A stretch of DNA of 64,000 nt from Corynebacterium pilosum DSM 20521 = CIP 103422 (GCF_000373805.1 NZ_KB892467.1:62165-126164), one strand, 5' to 3'. Positions 20,106 to 29,281 are shown, counted from the first letter of the stretch. The notes: a model not told the origin generated them from the sequence alone. Numbers and translations are program-made.

Positions 20106-20180
20106 TGGAGGGAATGACGGGAATCGAACCCGCGTCTTCAGCTTGGAAGGCTGAGGTATTAGCCACTATACGACATTCCC
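20106..20180 (-). tRNA. tRNA-Gly (TCC)
   Basis: Minus-strand cloverleaf: acceptor GGGAATG/CATTCCC, anticodon loop CTTCCAA with anticodon TCC, T-loop TTCGATT, and encoded CCA at 20106-20108. Confidence 0.96.
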
Positions 20181-20337
20181 ACTGCACCACTGCTGCGTTA
20201 ATGCTAGCTCTGTTGCGCCCATCAGTTTAACCCACCTCCCCGGTTTCAGACAAAACGGGAACAAAATCGACGGCTCGGCCGTTAGGCAAAGTAGTTAGAT
20301 AACCTGCCCCCGACACAAATATTCAAGGTAGACAAAC

Positions 20338-21129
20338 ATGGAACTCCTCCTTCTCATCGCCATCGCTGGTGGCGTTATCTGGTTCATCAGTTCACGCAAC
20401 GATAAGAAGAAGCAGCAGGAAGTTGAAGCCGCCCAGTTCGAGGACGCAGTGGCCGATGCTCGCCGCTGGGTAGACCGCCTGGGCTCCCAGGTGCTCAACA
20501 TTTCTGGCGAAGACGCGGCCTCCACCCAGGCCATGGCGGACGCCTCCGAGCGCTACAACGCAGCAGCCTCTGCACTATCGACGGCGTCGACCGCGAAGCA
20601 GGCGCAGCTGGCGCGTGAATCCGCTCTGGAAGGCATGCACTATGTCAACGCGGCACGCGAGATCATGGGCATGACACCCGGCCCGCAGCTGCCTGAGCTG
20701 GAGGGTCAGCGCTTGGCGGGCAAGGTGACGGAGCGCCGCACCATCCGACAGGAAGACGGCACCACGTTGACCGCCTCCCCGGTTGCTACCGACGAAACCC
20801 CGAACTACTACCCCGGTGGCAACGTTGCCGGCCGCCCGGTCCCAGCTGGCTGGTACTCGGCAGCATGGTGGGCACCTGCAATGATGACCGGGATGTGGAC
20901 CGCGTCGTCGATGATGATGTTCTCCGCAATGTTTGCCGGCATGGCAGGCACCCCGTCGGCAGAGCAGTTCGCAGCCGGTGACATGGGTGGAGACATGGGC
21001 GGCGATATGGGCGACGCCGGTGACATGGGTGGAGACATAGGCGATGCCGGCGATATGGGCGGTGATTTCGGCGGAGGCGACTTTGGTGGTGACTTCGGTG
21101 GCTTCGATTTCGGCGGGTTCGACTTCTAG
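20338..21129 (+). CDS. Membrane-anchored protein with Gly/Asp/Met repeat tail
   Basis: No enzyme family is recognised with certainty; the layout resembles a conserved corynebacterial protein group often labelled DUF1542. Residues 1-18 form one transmembrane helix, then a Lys-rich stop and a helical, possibly coiled-coil region to about 110. Residues 170-200 are Trp/Met-rich and hydrophobic. From about 213 to the end runs a repeat of G-D-M-G-G and G-D-F-G-G units ending in F-D-F-G-G-F-D-F. AGGT precedes the ATG. It converges with the glycosyltransferase operon, overlapping its last gene by four bases. The acidic glycine repeat suggests a flexible or metal-binding surface, which is inference. 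Confidence 0.75.
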   Translation: MELLLLIAIAGGVIWFISSRNDKKKQQEVEAAQFEDAVADARRWVDRLGSQVLNISGEDAASTQAMADASERYNAAASALSTASTAKQAQLARESALEGMHYVNAAREIMGMTPGPQLPELEGQRLAGKVTERRTIRQEDGTTLTASPVATDETPNYYPGGNVAGRPVPAGWYSAAWWAPAMMTGMWTASSMMMFSAMFAGMAGTPSAEQFAAGDMGGDMGGDMGDAGDMGGDIGDAGDMGGDFGGGDFGGDFGGFDFGGFDF

Positions 21130-21923
21130 CCCCTAGCCCTGCCCGTCTTCTTCCAGCGGCCGCCCTCGAAAGTAACGAGGCCGGCCGCTTCAAATTTGTC
21201 CAACCAACCGCCCATCGGCCACCAGCCCCAGATCTCATGAAAGCGGGTGGCATTGGCCACGATGTCCTGCAGGTGCTCAATCGGGGGATCCGACACTGGG
21301 TGCCATTGGTGGTACGCGTGCGCACCACCCACCCACAGCAGGACAATCCCTGCCCGCTTCAAGTGCTGGCCGAAGTCCGTATCCTCCCCGCCGTAGCCCG
21401 TATACCCTTCGTCGAAACCGCCGAATGTCGCCCGAATCTTCTCCCACGTCCCTGCGGTCACTGCAAAAGAGAGTGACCAGAACAGTTCGTACCGGTCCGC
21501 CTTCAGGATCTCCCCGGCCTGCGGGTTCGGGCGCGCCGGATGCGGCTGGGGGTTGTTCGTGCGGATCTCCCCTTCCGGCAAATAGGTCACAGGCCCCGCC
21601 AGCACTGCCTCCGGATGCTGGCGTGCGGCCTCCACGTATCTGGACAGGAGGCGATCGCCGGGCAAGCAGTCTGCGTCGAGGAAGACAATCACTTCCGCGC
21701 CACGGCGCGCCGCCTCGTCGCCACCACGGTTGCGTGCTGCGGCCAAGTTCGCGGACCCAGCATCGATGATCTCGCTACCAGGCAACGCCCGCCGGAGGAG
21801 TTCATCGTCGCCAAGCGCGACAACAATATGCCCAACACCTGCAGGGATCAGCTCGGCTTGGCGCCTGACGTGGTCGAGCCTGGCAGCGTTGGCAAGCGTG
21901 ACGACGATTACTGCCGCGCACAT
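21126..21923 (-). CDS. Family 2-like glycosyltransferase
   Basis: The 265-residue GT-A type protein has the nucleotide-sugar motif F-L-D-A-D-C (Asp83/Asp85) after an A-A-A-R-N-R-G segment, and a later G-G-E-D-T-D-F-G motif that commonly follows the acceptor region in GT2 enzymes. No membrane helix is seen, so it likely works on the inner face of the membrane. It is the last gene of a four-gene leftward operon and overlaps the previous gene by 16 bases. Donor and acceptor cannot be told. Confidence 0.82.
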   Translation of the reverse strand: MCAAVIVVTLANAARLDHVRRQAELIPAGVGHIVVALGDDELLRRALPGSEIIDAGSANLAAARNRGGDEAARRGAEVIVFLDADCLPGDRLLSRYVEAARQHPEAVLAGPVTYLPEGEIRTNNPQPHPARPNPQAGEILKADRYELFWSLSFAVTAGTWEKIRATFGGFDEGYTGYGGEDTDFGQHLKRAGIVLLWVGGAHAYHQWHPVSDPPIEHLQDIVANATRFHEIWGWWPMGGWLDKFEAAGLVTFEGGRWKKTGRARG

Positions 21924-22876
21924 CGCTGCCCCACCTCCTCAATCACTCGCGCTGCCCGGCGCGCCGCGCCTTCGCACTGCCACCTCTCCCACCGGATCGG
22001 CCGTTGTTGGGCGCGTTGGATTAGGGCGGGCCAGCTTTCGGGAGCAGGGAACGTGTCGACGACCACGGCAAGGCCTTCCTCATCCAACACCTGTGCGGTG
22101 GCGTGTTGTTCGTCGAAGGGGCGGTGTTGCGGGATGATGATCGCCGGAGTGTTGGTGACGGCCAAGTCCGCGATGGAGTTTTGCCCGGCCGCGGCCACCA
22201 CTACCCCAGCTGTTTGCAGGTGCGGGGTGGGGTCCTCGACGAAGTTGGTGGCCCCAAGGAACTCGAATGTGTAGTCGGGGCAGGCCCGTTGCACGGCCTC
22301 CCAGGTCGCAGCATCCCAGTCGTTGCCGCCAGCACCGGCGAGCACCACGACGCGGTGTGGGTCGCGGTCGATCCCGGTCTCAGGCCGCAGCCGGGATATG
22401 CCACCGACTGGGTGCAGGGCTTCCGCGTGGGGTGCAAGGTGTGGTGGCGTTGTCACCCAGTCCGGCCATGCCGCCAGGATGGCTTCGGCCTGCGCATACC
22501 CCAGTTGGTGTGGGATATCGTCGCGCATCCCTGGCATGGCGAGCGTAATCACGGGCACACCCATGAGGCGCACGAATACTGCGACCTCTACGGATACGTC
22601 GATATAAAACGCCTCCGGGCGGTGGGTGTTGATCCAGTCGGCGATGGTCGTCATCCGTTCCCGCAGCCCAGCGTGGTGGTAGGGGGCGTAGTGCAGCGTT
22701 TCACCAGCGTTTAGTTCGGGGTGCTCGCGAATGTTCGCGCCGGCGTCGTCGGCAAGCGTGATATCTGCACCGGGCCTGCTGGAGAGGATCTGCGCAGGCC
22801 CGGAAAGAGCTTCTTGGATGCTGCGGCACCGGCGGAGGTGGCCGCTTCCTTGGTGGTGGGCGTAGAGACCGATCAT
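21908..22876 (-). CDS. MurG-like (GT-B) glycosyltransferase
   Basis: The 322-residue protein begins M-I-G-L-Y-A-H-H-Q-G-S-G-H, the glycine/histidine entry typical of GT28/MurG-like enzymes. It has a late donor-binding stretch near 215-265 (V-L-A-G-A-G-G-N-D-W-D, then A-A-A-G-Q-N-S-I-A-D-L). The ATG at 22876 overlaps the preceding stop by four bases (ATGA); a much longer upstream reading frame is Arg-rich shadow. It is a peripheral enzyme by sequence, with an unknown sugar. Confidence 0.8.
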   Translation of the reverse strand: MIGLYAHHQGSGHLRRCRSIQEALSGPAQILSSRPGADITLADDAGANIREHPELNAGETLHYAPYHHAGLRERMTTIADWINTHRPEAFYIDVSVEVAVFVRLMGVPVITLAMPGMRDDIPHQLGYAQAEAILAAWPDWVTTPPHLAPHAEALHPVGGISRLRPETGIDRDPHRVVVLAGAGGNDWDAATWEAVQRACPDYTFEFLGATNFVEDPTPHLQTAGVVVAAAGQNSIADLAVTNTPAIIIPQHRPFDEQHATAQVLDEEGLAVVVDTFPAPESWPALIQRAQQRPIRWERWQCEGAARRAARVIEEVGQRCARQ

Positions 22877-23937
22877 TGGACTTTCACCTCGCGGTAGAGC
22901 TGGATATAACGGGTGGCGGTGGCGTGCAGCGAAAAATTGGCGCGGACCCACGCGGCGACGTGGTGCCGGTCGATGCGCGCGGCGATGCGGATCGCGCCGG
23001 CCAGTGCGTCTACGTTGCCTGATGTGGCAAGGGAGACGGGTGCGTCGCGGAGCAATTCGCCCAAGCCTCCGCGGTCGAAGGCGGCCACTGGGGTTCCGCA
23101 GGCCATGGCCTCGAATGCGACAAGGCCGAAGGGTTCGTCCCACTGCGGGGTAACCACGCACACGCTGCACGATGCCACCAGCCGGTGCAGGCGGAGGTGT
23201 TCAAGTTCGCCAACAAAGGTGGCGTTATAAGCCTTGAGCCGTGGCGCCACCATCGTGTCGAAGTAGTGGCGATCGCCATTGCGGCCCGCCACGACCACCG
23301 GAACTCCCGCGGCGTGGCAGGCGTCCAGGGCCAGGTGCGGTGCTTTTTCGGGCACGAGCCGCCCGAACCAAATCGCGGGCCCACCCCCACAGCCCGGCCG
23401 CCACGCATGCGTGTCTACCCCGTTGGGGATCACATGGATCGGCCCAGGAGTATCCCACTCCGCGGCCGTGCTGCGACTGACCGCCGCGAACCTGCCGGCC
23501 TGGGAACCAGCGGCATCGATCGCGGCCTGCATCTCCGGCAACTGCGGGGTGTGGAAGGTGGTGACCAGCGGCAGCGGGGCACCTCCGGGCAACAGAAGCC
23601 CCGGGTTGAGACTGTTGTTATGCACCACGTCATAGTCACGCTGAGCCAGGTGCTCGCGCAGCGCGGCGTAGGCTGCGTCTTCGCGTTCTTTCGCACCAGG
23701 CGGGTAGCCGGTGTCGGAGGCCCAATACTGATCGCGGCCCCAGTGCACCGCGGGCAGTTCGAAAGAGGGCTCGTTGCCGTGAGAGCCACGCGCGGCGTAC
23801 AGGTCCACGCTGTGCCCTAGGCTGCGCAGCGCCACAGTGAGGGTATGGCAGAATGCCTCCAGCCCGCCGGTGAAGGGCTCGCGGATCGGGTAACGCGCAG
23901 GCGCCACCAGCGCGATACGCAAGGCTGGACCGGTCAC
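22873..23937 (-). CDS. Family 4 glycosyltransferase
   Basis: The 354-residue GT-B enzyme has an N-terminal G-G-L-E-A-F-C-H loop near 24-31, V-I-P-N-G-V-D at about 168-174, and the donor-site E-x-F-G-L-V-x-F-E-A-M-A-C-G-T-P motif, all typical of GT4. It overlaps both neighbours by four bases in the leftward operon. It probably adds one sugar of the surface glycan made by this cluster. Confidence 0.87.
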   Translation of the reverse strand: MTGPALRIALVAPARYPIREPFTGGLEAFCHTLTVALRSLGHSVDLYAARGSHGNEPSFELPAVHWGRDQYWASDTGYPPGAKEREDAAYAALREHLAQRDYDVVHNNSLNPGLLLPGGAPLPLVTTFHTPQLPEMQAAIDAAGSQAGRFAAVSRSTAAEWDTPGPIHVIPNGVDTHAWRPGCGGGPAIWFGRLVPEKAPHLALDACHAAGVPVVVAGRNGDRHYFDTMVAPRLKAYNATFVGELEHLRLHRLVASCSVCVVTPQWDEPFGLVAFEAMACGTPVAAFDRGGLGELLRDAPVSLATSGNVDALAGAIRIAARIDRHHVAAWVRANFSLHATATRYIQLYREVKVQ

Positions 23938-24926
23938 GCGGATACCACCTCTTTATAGATCGCGGCGTGTGCGGCCCGGATGCGTTCCAGCTGCTCCTCG
24001 CGGTCGCCGACATAAGGGTGCGGGGCATCGTCGGCAAGCGTGCGTACTGCCTGGGCAGCGGCTGCACCGTCGCCGGCGGGATAGGTGGCGATGGCATCGG
24101 GCGAATCGGCCTGGTCGGCGTAGCAGCCGATGTCGGGTACGGCCACGCCAACGCCTAGGTCGCGGCACATCTCCAGCCACCCGGAATGGGTCCCACGCAG
24201 GTAGGGCAGGACCACCGCGGTGCACCCTCCGACGGCGTTATACAAGGTGTCGTCATCCATCGGGGCGTGCGCGATCACGTCCACGCCGCGGGCGGCCAGT
24301 GCGTCGCGGAAATCCTGCGTCGCCGGCTCGTCATGGATATAGATAGCGGTACCCACCTGCGCCAATGCGACATAGAACGCAGGATCCTTCACCACGTTAG
24401 AGCGCAGCGACTTCAGAAAGACCCCAGGGCGCGTGGGCACGGCGTTAACGGCCTCCTTTTCCTCGCGCGTGACGACGAGCGGGTGGGGAATCACCGTGAC
24501 GTCCACCGGCGCGCCAACCAACTCCTGGATGCGCGTGCGGGCGTGATCGGTCAGGGTGATCACGGCATTGGCTCCGCGCACGAGAAGGCGGATGCGCTCG
24601 TGGTGTTCTGCCTGGTCCGCAGGATCCGCCAGGTGTGGGTTGTCGATATCGTGCACGGTGACCACCAGCGCCACTCCGCTCTTATGGATCGCGCGGATCA
24701 GCCGGTCGATCTTTGTGGGATTTTGGTGCTCAAAACCGAAGTGAATGTGAGAAACATCGACCTCAGCGCCGCCGTCCCACCACTGCGCCTCAAGCGCGGG
24801 GTGCGGCCACCACGCACCATTGATATCGGGGTCCGGTTCGAAGGTCACGTTGTCTGGCTTGATGGCGCGCGTGTACACGTGACCGGCTGGAATGGACAGC
24901 ACGCGGTAGCGCTCTTCTTCTGCCAC
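23934..24926 (-). CDS. Glycosyltransferase, GT4-like (GT-B fold)
   Basis: From GTG 24926 the protein has 330 residues. This start is preferred because GAAGGAGG lies eight bases before it; an open frame reaches 25040, but its extra residues would cover the divergent promoter. It shows an H-I-H-F-G-F motif, V-V-T-V-H-D-I-D, I-T-L-T-D-H-A, V-I-P-H-P, and V-V-L-P-Y-L-R-G-T-H-S-G-W-L-E, a GT4-like donor pocket. It is the first gene of the leftward glycosyltransferase operon. The C-terminal donor motif is less canonical than in its neighbour. Confidence 0.78.
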   Translation of the reverse strand: MAEEERYRVLSIPAGHVYTRAIKPDNVTFEPDPDINGAWWPHPALEAQWWDGGAEVDVSHIHFGFEHQNPTKIDRLIRAIHKSGVALVVTVHDIDNPHLADPADQAEHHERIRLLVRGANAVITLTDHARTRIQELVGAPVDVTVIPHPLVVTREEKEAVNAVPTRPGVFLKSLRSNVVKDPAFYVALAQVGTAIYIHDEPATQDFRDALAARGVDVIAHAPMDDDTLYNAVGGCTAVVLPYLRGTHSGWLEMCRDLGVGVAVPDIGCYADQADSPDAIATYPAGDGAAAAQAVRTLADDAPHPYVGDREEQLERIRAAHAAIYKEVVSA

Positions 24927-25038
24927 AGTGGCCACCTCCTTCACATCGTTGAACACAGAGGAAACATAAGCCGCAACGCAACTATACGCGCTTTTAGGCA
25001 AACTAGCTGCTGATATAAGCGCTGCTATATTTGTTCCC
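24927..25038. promoter_or_regulatory. Divergent promoter of the glycosyltransferase cluster
   Basis: These 112 bases separate the leftward four-gene and rightward two-gene arms. The stretch is A/T-richer than its surroundings (for example 24985-25038, with GCTGATATAAGC and TATATTTG), which fits promoters in both directions. No operator is obvious. Confidence 0.45.
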
Positions 25039-25896
25039 ATGAGTGTTGATCGGCCCTATGTCACCGTCGTCGGCAACTGCCAGGCGGAATCCCTGCGCAA
25101 GCTGCTCCATTCCACAGGCGCGATCGATTCCCGGCGTATACCTCCCGTCCACGAGGTCGGCCCTGACGAGATGCCGGCGCTTATCGACGAACTCTCCCGC
25201 ACCGACGTGCTGGTCTCCCAACCGATCAGGGCTGATTACCGTGGACTCCCTCTGGGGACAGCGCAATTAACAGCATTCCTGCCCGCCCACGCGCAGACCG
25301 TGATTGTTCCCGTGCTGCGCTTCGACGGGCTCATGCCCTACCAGGCGATCATCCGCGATCCTGCCGATCCCTCCCTCAACCCGCCAGTGATCCCCTACCA
25401 TGACCTGCGGATTCTCTGCGGTGTCGCCCAGGACCTGGGCCGCCCGGTGACGGCCACCCCCAGCACAGAGGCCCTACGCCGCACCGCCGCCATATCGATC
25501 GAACAGATGCGCACGCGCGAGCAAGCACACGGCACGGTCCCTATGTCCGACTACCTGGCCACTACTCCGGTGTGGCACACCATCAACCACCCCGATAACG
25601 CCACCTTGAGCGAGCTCGCGCTCCGCGCCGCCGCCCGCTTCCTAGGAGAGATGGAGGTCCACGCCCCCGACTATGAAATGTTGGGAGAGACGGATGCGCC
25701 CATCGACCAGTCCGCAGCCGCCGCCCTCAACGTGGAGGTGCCGGGACGGGAGCAGTGGACTTTCCGCGGGGAGGTTATCAGTGGTGAGGAAATCGTCGAT
25801 AAGCACTGGGAGTTCTATCGCGACCGGCCTGGCCTTGTCGCAGCGGGTTTGGCACGCCACGCCGACCGGATCGCCGCGCTGGGGTTGATGGACTGA
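25039..25896 (+). CDS. WcbI-family polysaccharide biosynthesis protein
   Basis: The 285-residue protein begins with V-V-G-N-C-Q-A-E-S-L (residues 10-19), the entry motif of the WcbI family (capsule biosynthesis proteins in Burkholderia that bind CoA and are suspected acyltransferases). An R-x-D-G-L-M-P-Y segment follows near 94-101. No membrane helices are seen. It starts the rightward arm and overlaps the next gene by one base. Acylation of a glycan is a guess from the family, not from residues I can verify. Confidence 0.7.
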   Translation: MSVDRPYVTVVGNCQAESLRKLLHSTGAIDSRRIPPVHEVGPDEMPALIDELSRTDVLVSQPIRADYRGLPLGTAQLTAFLPAHAQTVIVPVLRFDGLMPYQAIIRDPADPSLNPPVIPYHDLRILCGVAQDLGRPVTATPSTEALRRTAAISIEQMRTREQAHGTVPMSDYLATTPVWHTINHPDNATLSELALRAAARFLGEMEVHAPDYEMLGETDAPIDQSAAAALNVEVPGREQWTFRGEVISGEEIVDKHWEFYRDRPGLVAAGLARHADRIAALGLMD

Positions 25897-27887
25897 TGCC
25901 CACTCACCTGATCGTCGGCCCCACCAACCATGGGGTGACGGCATACGCGTTGTCGCTGGCAGAGGCGGTCGGCGCCGAATCAGTCGTGCGCGAAACCGAA
26001 CTGACAGACGCGGAACTTCCACCGGGCCCGGTGCATGTCACGTTCACCGATCACCTCTTCGGCCCTGATCCCGATTCGGCCGTGGAGCGCCTGCTCGCGC
26101 GGACAGGTACGCGGCCGCTCAGCGTCAGCTTCCACGACGTGCCCCAGCCGGAAGAGGGCGCGCAGCGCTTTGAGCGTCGCGCGCGTGCTTATCGACGGCT
26201 GGCCGCCCACGCCTGGGTTGCCGTGGTGAATTCGCAGCATGAGGCCGCCTTCTTTGATTCCGTGCACGTGATTCCTCTGCCCATCCCCACAGTCCGCAGC
26301 GACTATGACCCCGAACCAGACACAGTGGGCATCCTGGGCTATCTTTACCCGGGCAAAGGTCACGAGGACGTGATCGAGCAGCTTGTCGGAAGCGGGTATC
26401 GCCTCCGCTTTCTGGGGCAGGTCTCCGCAGGCCACGAACAGTGGGCCGAGGCTTTATGCGCCCGCGCAGACGAGCTCGGCGTTGACGTGGAGATCACCGG
26501 TTGGCTTGACGACGAAGAACTCGCCCGCGAGATGGGCCGCATCGAGATCCCTGTGTGCGCCCACCGCCACTTCTCAGCCTCCGGGTCCCTGATGACGTGG
26601 CTCGGCGCAGGGCGGCATGTGTTGGTCAATGACAGTTCTTATGCGCGTGAGATCGCCACACATTACGACGAGCACATCACCCTTGTGCCTCGCGACCACT
26701 GGCGTGAAGCCATCGACAACGCCACCCCCGCCCCACCGATCAAGCCGCGGCCTCACGGCTGGGCCGAAGTCGCCCGCATGTGGCAGCGCCTCTGGTATCC
26801 GCCCGTCAGCGTGGTGATCCCTCACTACAACGACCACGAGGTCCTTGCCCGCACCCTCGAATCGGTGCGTGCCCAGGACTACCCAGGCCCTGTGGAGATT
26901 GTGGTGGCAGATGACGGCTCCCCCACACCGCCAGAGATTGATGATGCCATCGTGGTGACCCAACCCGATGAGGGTTTCCGCGCCGCAGCAGCCCGCAACT
27001 TAGGCGCCGCAGCCGCCAGCGGAAACCTCCTCGCTTTTGTCGACGCAGACACCATCCTGGAACCCGACTATCTCCGCCACGCCACCGCCTGCATTGCAGG
27101 CCAGCCGCGCGGGGTGGTCGTCGGCACGCGCACCACCGGGCCAGACCGGACCGAACCCGAGTGGCTGCGCCGCGCTTGGGCCGACACCGATGACCTGGCG
27201 CGCGCCGACGATACTTCCTGGCGCTTCATCATCAGCGCCGTGCTCACCTGCGACCGCACCTTCTTCACCGACATCGGCGGCTTCGACGCCTCCCTGGTCG
27301 GCTACGGCGGCGAGGACTGGGAGTTCGGCTACCGCGCATGGAACGCCGGCGCCACCTTCATCCACTCCCCGCACGCCCGCGCCCACCACCCACAACCCGA
27401 TTGGGGCGCGCGTCACGACGACCCCCTCGCCGCCGCAGCTGAAAAGAATGCTGAGTCCATTGCGCTGGCCACCCGCATCACGCACCCCATCGCACGGCCC
27501 GCGGGCGTGATTTTTGAGCGCACCGACATCGTGGTGCGTATCCGGGGTAAGTGGGGCCCGGGCGTGAGTGAGGCGGTCATCGCCTCATGGTTGAAACTGG
27601 GAGACGCGGCAGTGGTCGTCGAAAAGCCGCCAGAGTTATTTGCCCAAGATCCCCGCGTGCGCACCCAGGCCGACCCGGCGCGCATCGAGGTCGTACTCGA
27701 GCGGGCCATTGCACCGACCGATGCGCTGCTGCCGGCGCTGCGTGCTCACGGGCATGTCACTGCGCCGGGGTTGGTGGCCTCGACGGCGCGTGCCCGGGCG
27801 CTGGGCACGCAGGCCACGGCGGTCAATGGTGTCTGTACCCCCGTCGAGGGTCCGATTCGTTTGGAGCGGTTGTTCGCCGGATGGTGA
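25896..27887 (+). CDS. Two-domain glycosyltransferase (GT4-like plus GT2)
   Basis: The 663-residue protein has an N-terminal GT-B-like half (about 1-300), with G-Y-L-Y-P-G-K-G-H-E-D-V near 149-160, joined to a C-terminal GT2 domain from about 305. The GT2 part has V-V-I-P-H-Y-N-D, V-V-A-D-D-G-S, R-N-L-G-A-A-A, F-V-D-A-D-T, and G-Y-G-G-E-D-W-E-F-G-Y-R. A further roughly 140 residues after the GT2 core are unassigned. The ATG overlaps the WcbI stop. Two transferase domains in one chain suggest addition of two residues or a repeating unit. Confidence 0.82.
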   Translation: MPTHLIVGPTNHGVTAYALSLAEAVGAESVVRETELTDAELPPGPVHVTFTDHLFGPDPDSAVERLLARTGTRPLSVSFHDVPQPEEGAQRFERRARAYRRLAAHAWVAVVNSQHEAAFFDSVHVIPLPIPTVRSDYDPEPDTVGILGYLYPGKGHEDVIEQLVGSGYRLRFLGQVSAGHEQWAEALCARADELGVDVEITGWLDDEELAREMGRIEIPVCAHRHFSASGSLMTWLGAGRHVLVNDSSYAREIATHYDEHITLVPRDHWREAIDNATPAPPIKPRPHGWAEVARMWQRLWYPPVSVVIPHYNDHEVLARTLESVRAQDYPGPVEIVVADDGSPTPPEIDDAIVVTQPDEGFRAAAARNLGAAAASGNLLAFVDADTILEPDYLRHATACIAGQPRGVVVGTRTTGPDRTEPEWLRRAWADTDDLARADDTSWRFIISAVLTCDRTFFTDIGGFDASLVGYGGEDWEFGYRAWNAGATFIHSPHARAHHPQPDWGARHDDPLAAAAEKNAESIALATRITHPIARPAGVIFERTDIVVRIRGKWGPGVSEAVIASWLKLGDAAVVVEKPPELFAQDPRVRTQADPARIEVVLERAIAPTDALLPALRAHGHVTAPGLVASTARARALGTQATAVNGVCTPVEGPIRLERLFAGW

Positions 27888-27915
27888 GCAATATTTTTCA
27901 GTAGGATCTGAAGCC

Positions 27916-28740
27916 ATGATCCCTTCGATTACTCTCAACGACGGAAATAGCATCCCCCAGCTCGGCTTCGGCACGTTCTTGGTCGCCCCGGAAGAGGCGG
28001 AGCGTGTGGTCTCTGAAGCCCTCGAGGTGGGCTACCGCCACATCGACACCGCCGCTTTCTACGGCAATGAGGAAGGTGTGGGGCGCGCGATCGCCAATTC
28101 TGGCATCCCGCGCGAAAAAATCTTTTTGACCACCAAGCTGTGGCAGGACCGCCACGAGGACGCGGACAAGGCGCTGGCTGAGTCTCTGGAGCGCCTGGGT
28201 ACCGACTACGTGGACTTGTACCTGATCCACTGGCCAGCACCAATGCGCGACAAGTACACCACCGCGTGGAAGACGATGATCCAGGAGCGCGACAAGGGCC
28301 TGGCGAAGTCCATCGGCGTGTGCAACTTCCTGCCCGAGCATTTGGACAAGCTGGAGACCACCTCCGACGTCACCCCCGTGATCAACCAGATTGAGCTGCA
28401 CCCGTTCTTCCAGCAGTGGAAGGACGTTGACGCGGCGAAGGTGCACTCCATCGCTGTGGAAGCCTGGCACCCGTTGGCCCAGTTCAAGCGTGACTTCACC
28501 GAGATCCCTGAGATCATGGAGCCTGCTGAGGCGCACGGCAAGACCCCGGCCCAGGTTGTGCTGCGGTGGCATATCCAGAACGGCACGATCGTCTTCCCGA
28601 AGACCAACCACGTTGAGCGCATGCGCGAGAACATGGACATCTTCGATTTTGAGCTGAGCCCGAAGGAAATGGAAGGCATCATCTCCCTGGATGAGGGCGA
28701 AGACGGCCGTATCGGCTTCCATCCGAACGAGCGCGAGTAA
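27916..28740 (+). CDS. Aldo/keto reductase (2,5-diketogluconate reductase-like)
   Basis: The 274-residue NADPH-dependent reductase shows the AKR tetrad: Asp and Tyr in H-I-D-T-A-A-F-Y-G-N-E, Lys in T-T-K-L-W, and His in Y-L-I-H-W-P. The ATG at 27916 is preceded by AGGAT; longer open frame upstream overlaps the glycosyltransferase and is not used. The closest described types reduce 2,5-diketo-D-gluconate or methylglyoxal. The true substrate is unknown. Confidence 0.9.
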   Translation: MIPSITLNDGNSIPQLGFGTFLVAPEEAERVVSEALEVGYRHIDTAAFYGNEEGVGRAIANSGIPREKIFLTTKLWQDRHEDADKALAESLERLGTDYVDLYLIHWPAPMRDKYTTAWKTMIQERDKGLAKSIGVCNFLPEHLDKLETTSDVTPVINQIELHPFFQQWKDVDAAKVHSIAVEAWHPLAQFKRDFTEIPEIMEPAEAHGKTPAQVVLRWHIQNGTIVFPKTNHVERMRENMDIFDFELSPKEMEGIISLDEGEDGRIGFHPNERE

Positions 28741-28758
28741 CCCTCACGCCACAAACAC

Positions 28759-28802
28759 AAAGGTCAGGCCTGTGCAGTAATCCGCACAGGCCTGACCTTT
28801 TT
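28759..28802. terminator. Bidirectional terminator between aldo/keto reductase and rpiB
   Basis: Perfect 17-bp stem AAAGGTCAGGCCTGTGC / GCACAGGCCTGACCTTT with an 8-base loop and T/A-tails on both sides, between convergent genes. Confidence 0.9.
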
Positions 28803-28807
28803 ACTAT

Positions 28808-29281
28808 TTATGCTCCGGGGACCTCAGGTGCCTGGCCGGTGCGCTCGTACTCAGCAAGGATGTCGATGCGGCGCTGGTGGCGCTCTGCCTTGGACCACTC
28901 CTGGTCTAGGAAGGCAGCCACAATGGCCAGGGTCTCTTCCTTGGTGTGCATGCGCCCACCGATGGCGATGAGCTGGGCATTATTGTGCTCGCGGGCAAGG
29001 CGCGCGGTCTCCTCAGACCATGCCAGTGCGCAGCGCGCACCCTTCACCTTGTTCGCAGCGATATTCTCGCCGTTGCCGGATCCGCCCAGCACGATGCCTA
29101 GCGATCCTTCGTCTGCAACAGTTTTCGCGGCGGCGTCGATGCAGAATGCCGGGTAGTCGTCCTCGGCATCGTATTCGAAGGCGCCGCAATCGATGGGCTC
29201 GTGTCCGTTTTCTTTCAGGTACTCGGCGATTTCATTCTTCCGCTCGAAACCTGCGTGGTCTGCTCCTAAATAAACGCGCAT
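28808..29281 (-). CDS. rpiB: Ribose-5-phosphate isomerase B
   Basis: Interconverts ribose-5-phosphate and ribulose-5-phosphate in the pentose phosphate pathway. The 157-residue protein has D-H-A-G-F-E near 8-13 and G-G-S-G-N-G-E near 66-72. The loop uses Glu72 where E. coli RpiB has a Cys nearby, as in the mycobacterial enzyme. The ribosome site is weak. The rpiB, Rv2466c-like, pepN order is shared with mycobacteria, with a MetY-like gene inserted here. Confidence 0.94.
   Translation of the reverse strand: MRVYLGADHAGFERKNEIAEYLKENGHEPIDCGAFEYDAEDDYPAFCIDAAAKTVADEGSLGIVLGGSGNGENIAANKVKGARCALAWSEETARLAREHNNAQLIAIGGRMHTKEETLAIVAAFLDQEWSKAERHQRRIDILAEYERTGQAPEVPGA

Noticed and set aside
22877..23170. 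Upstream extension of the MurG-like gene by 98 codons
   Set aside because: The extension is Arg/Pro/His-rich shadow of the preceding GT4 gene; the G-x-x-x-H-x-G-S-G-H start with ATGA overlap is the natural N-terminus.
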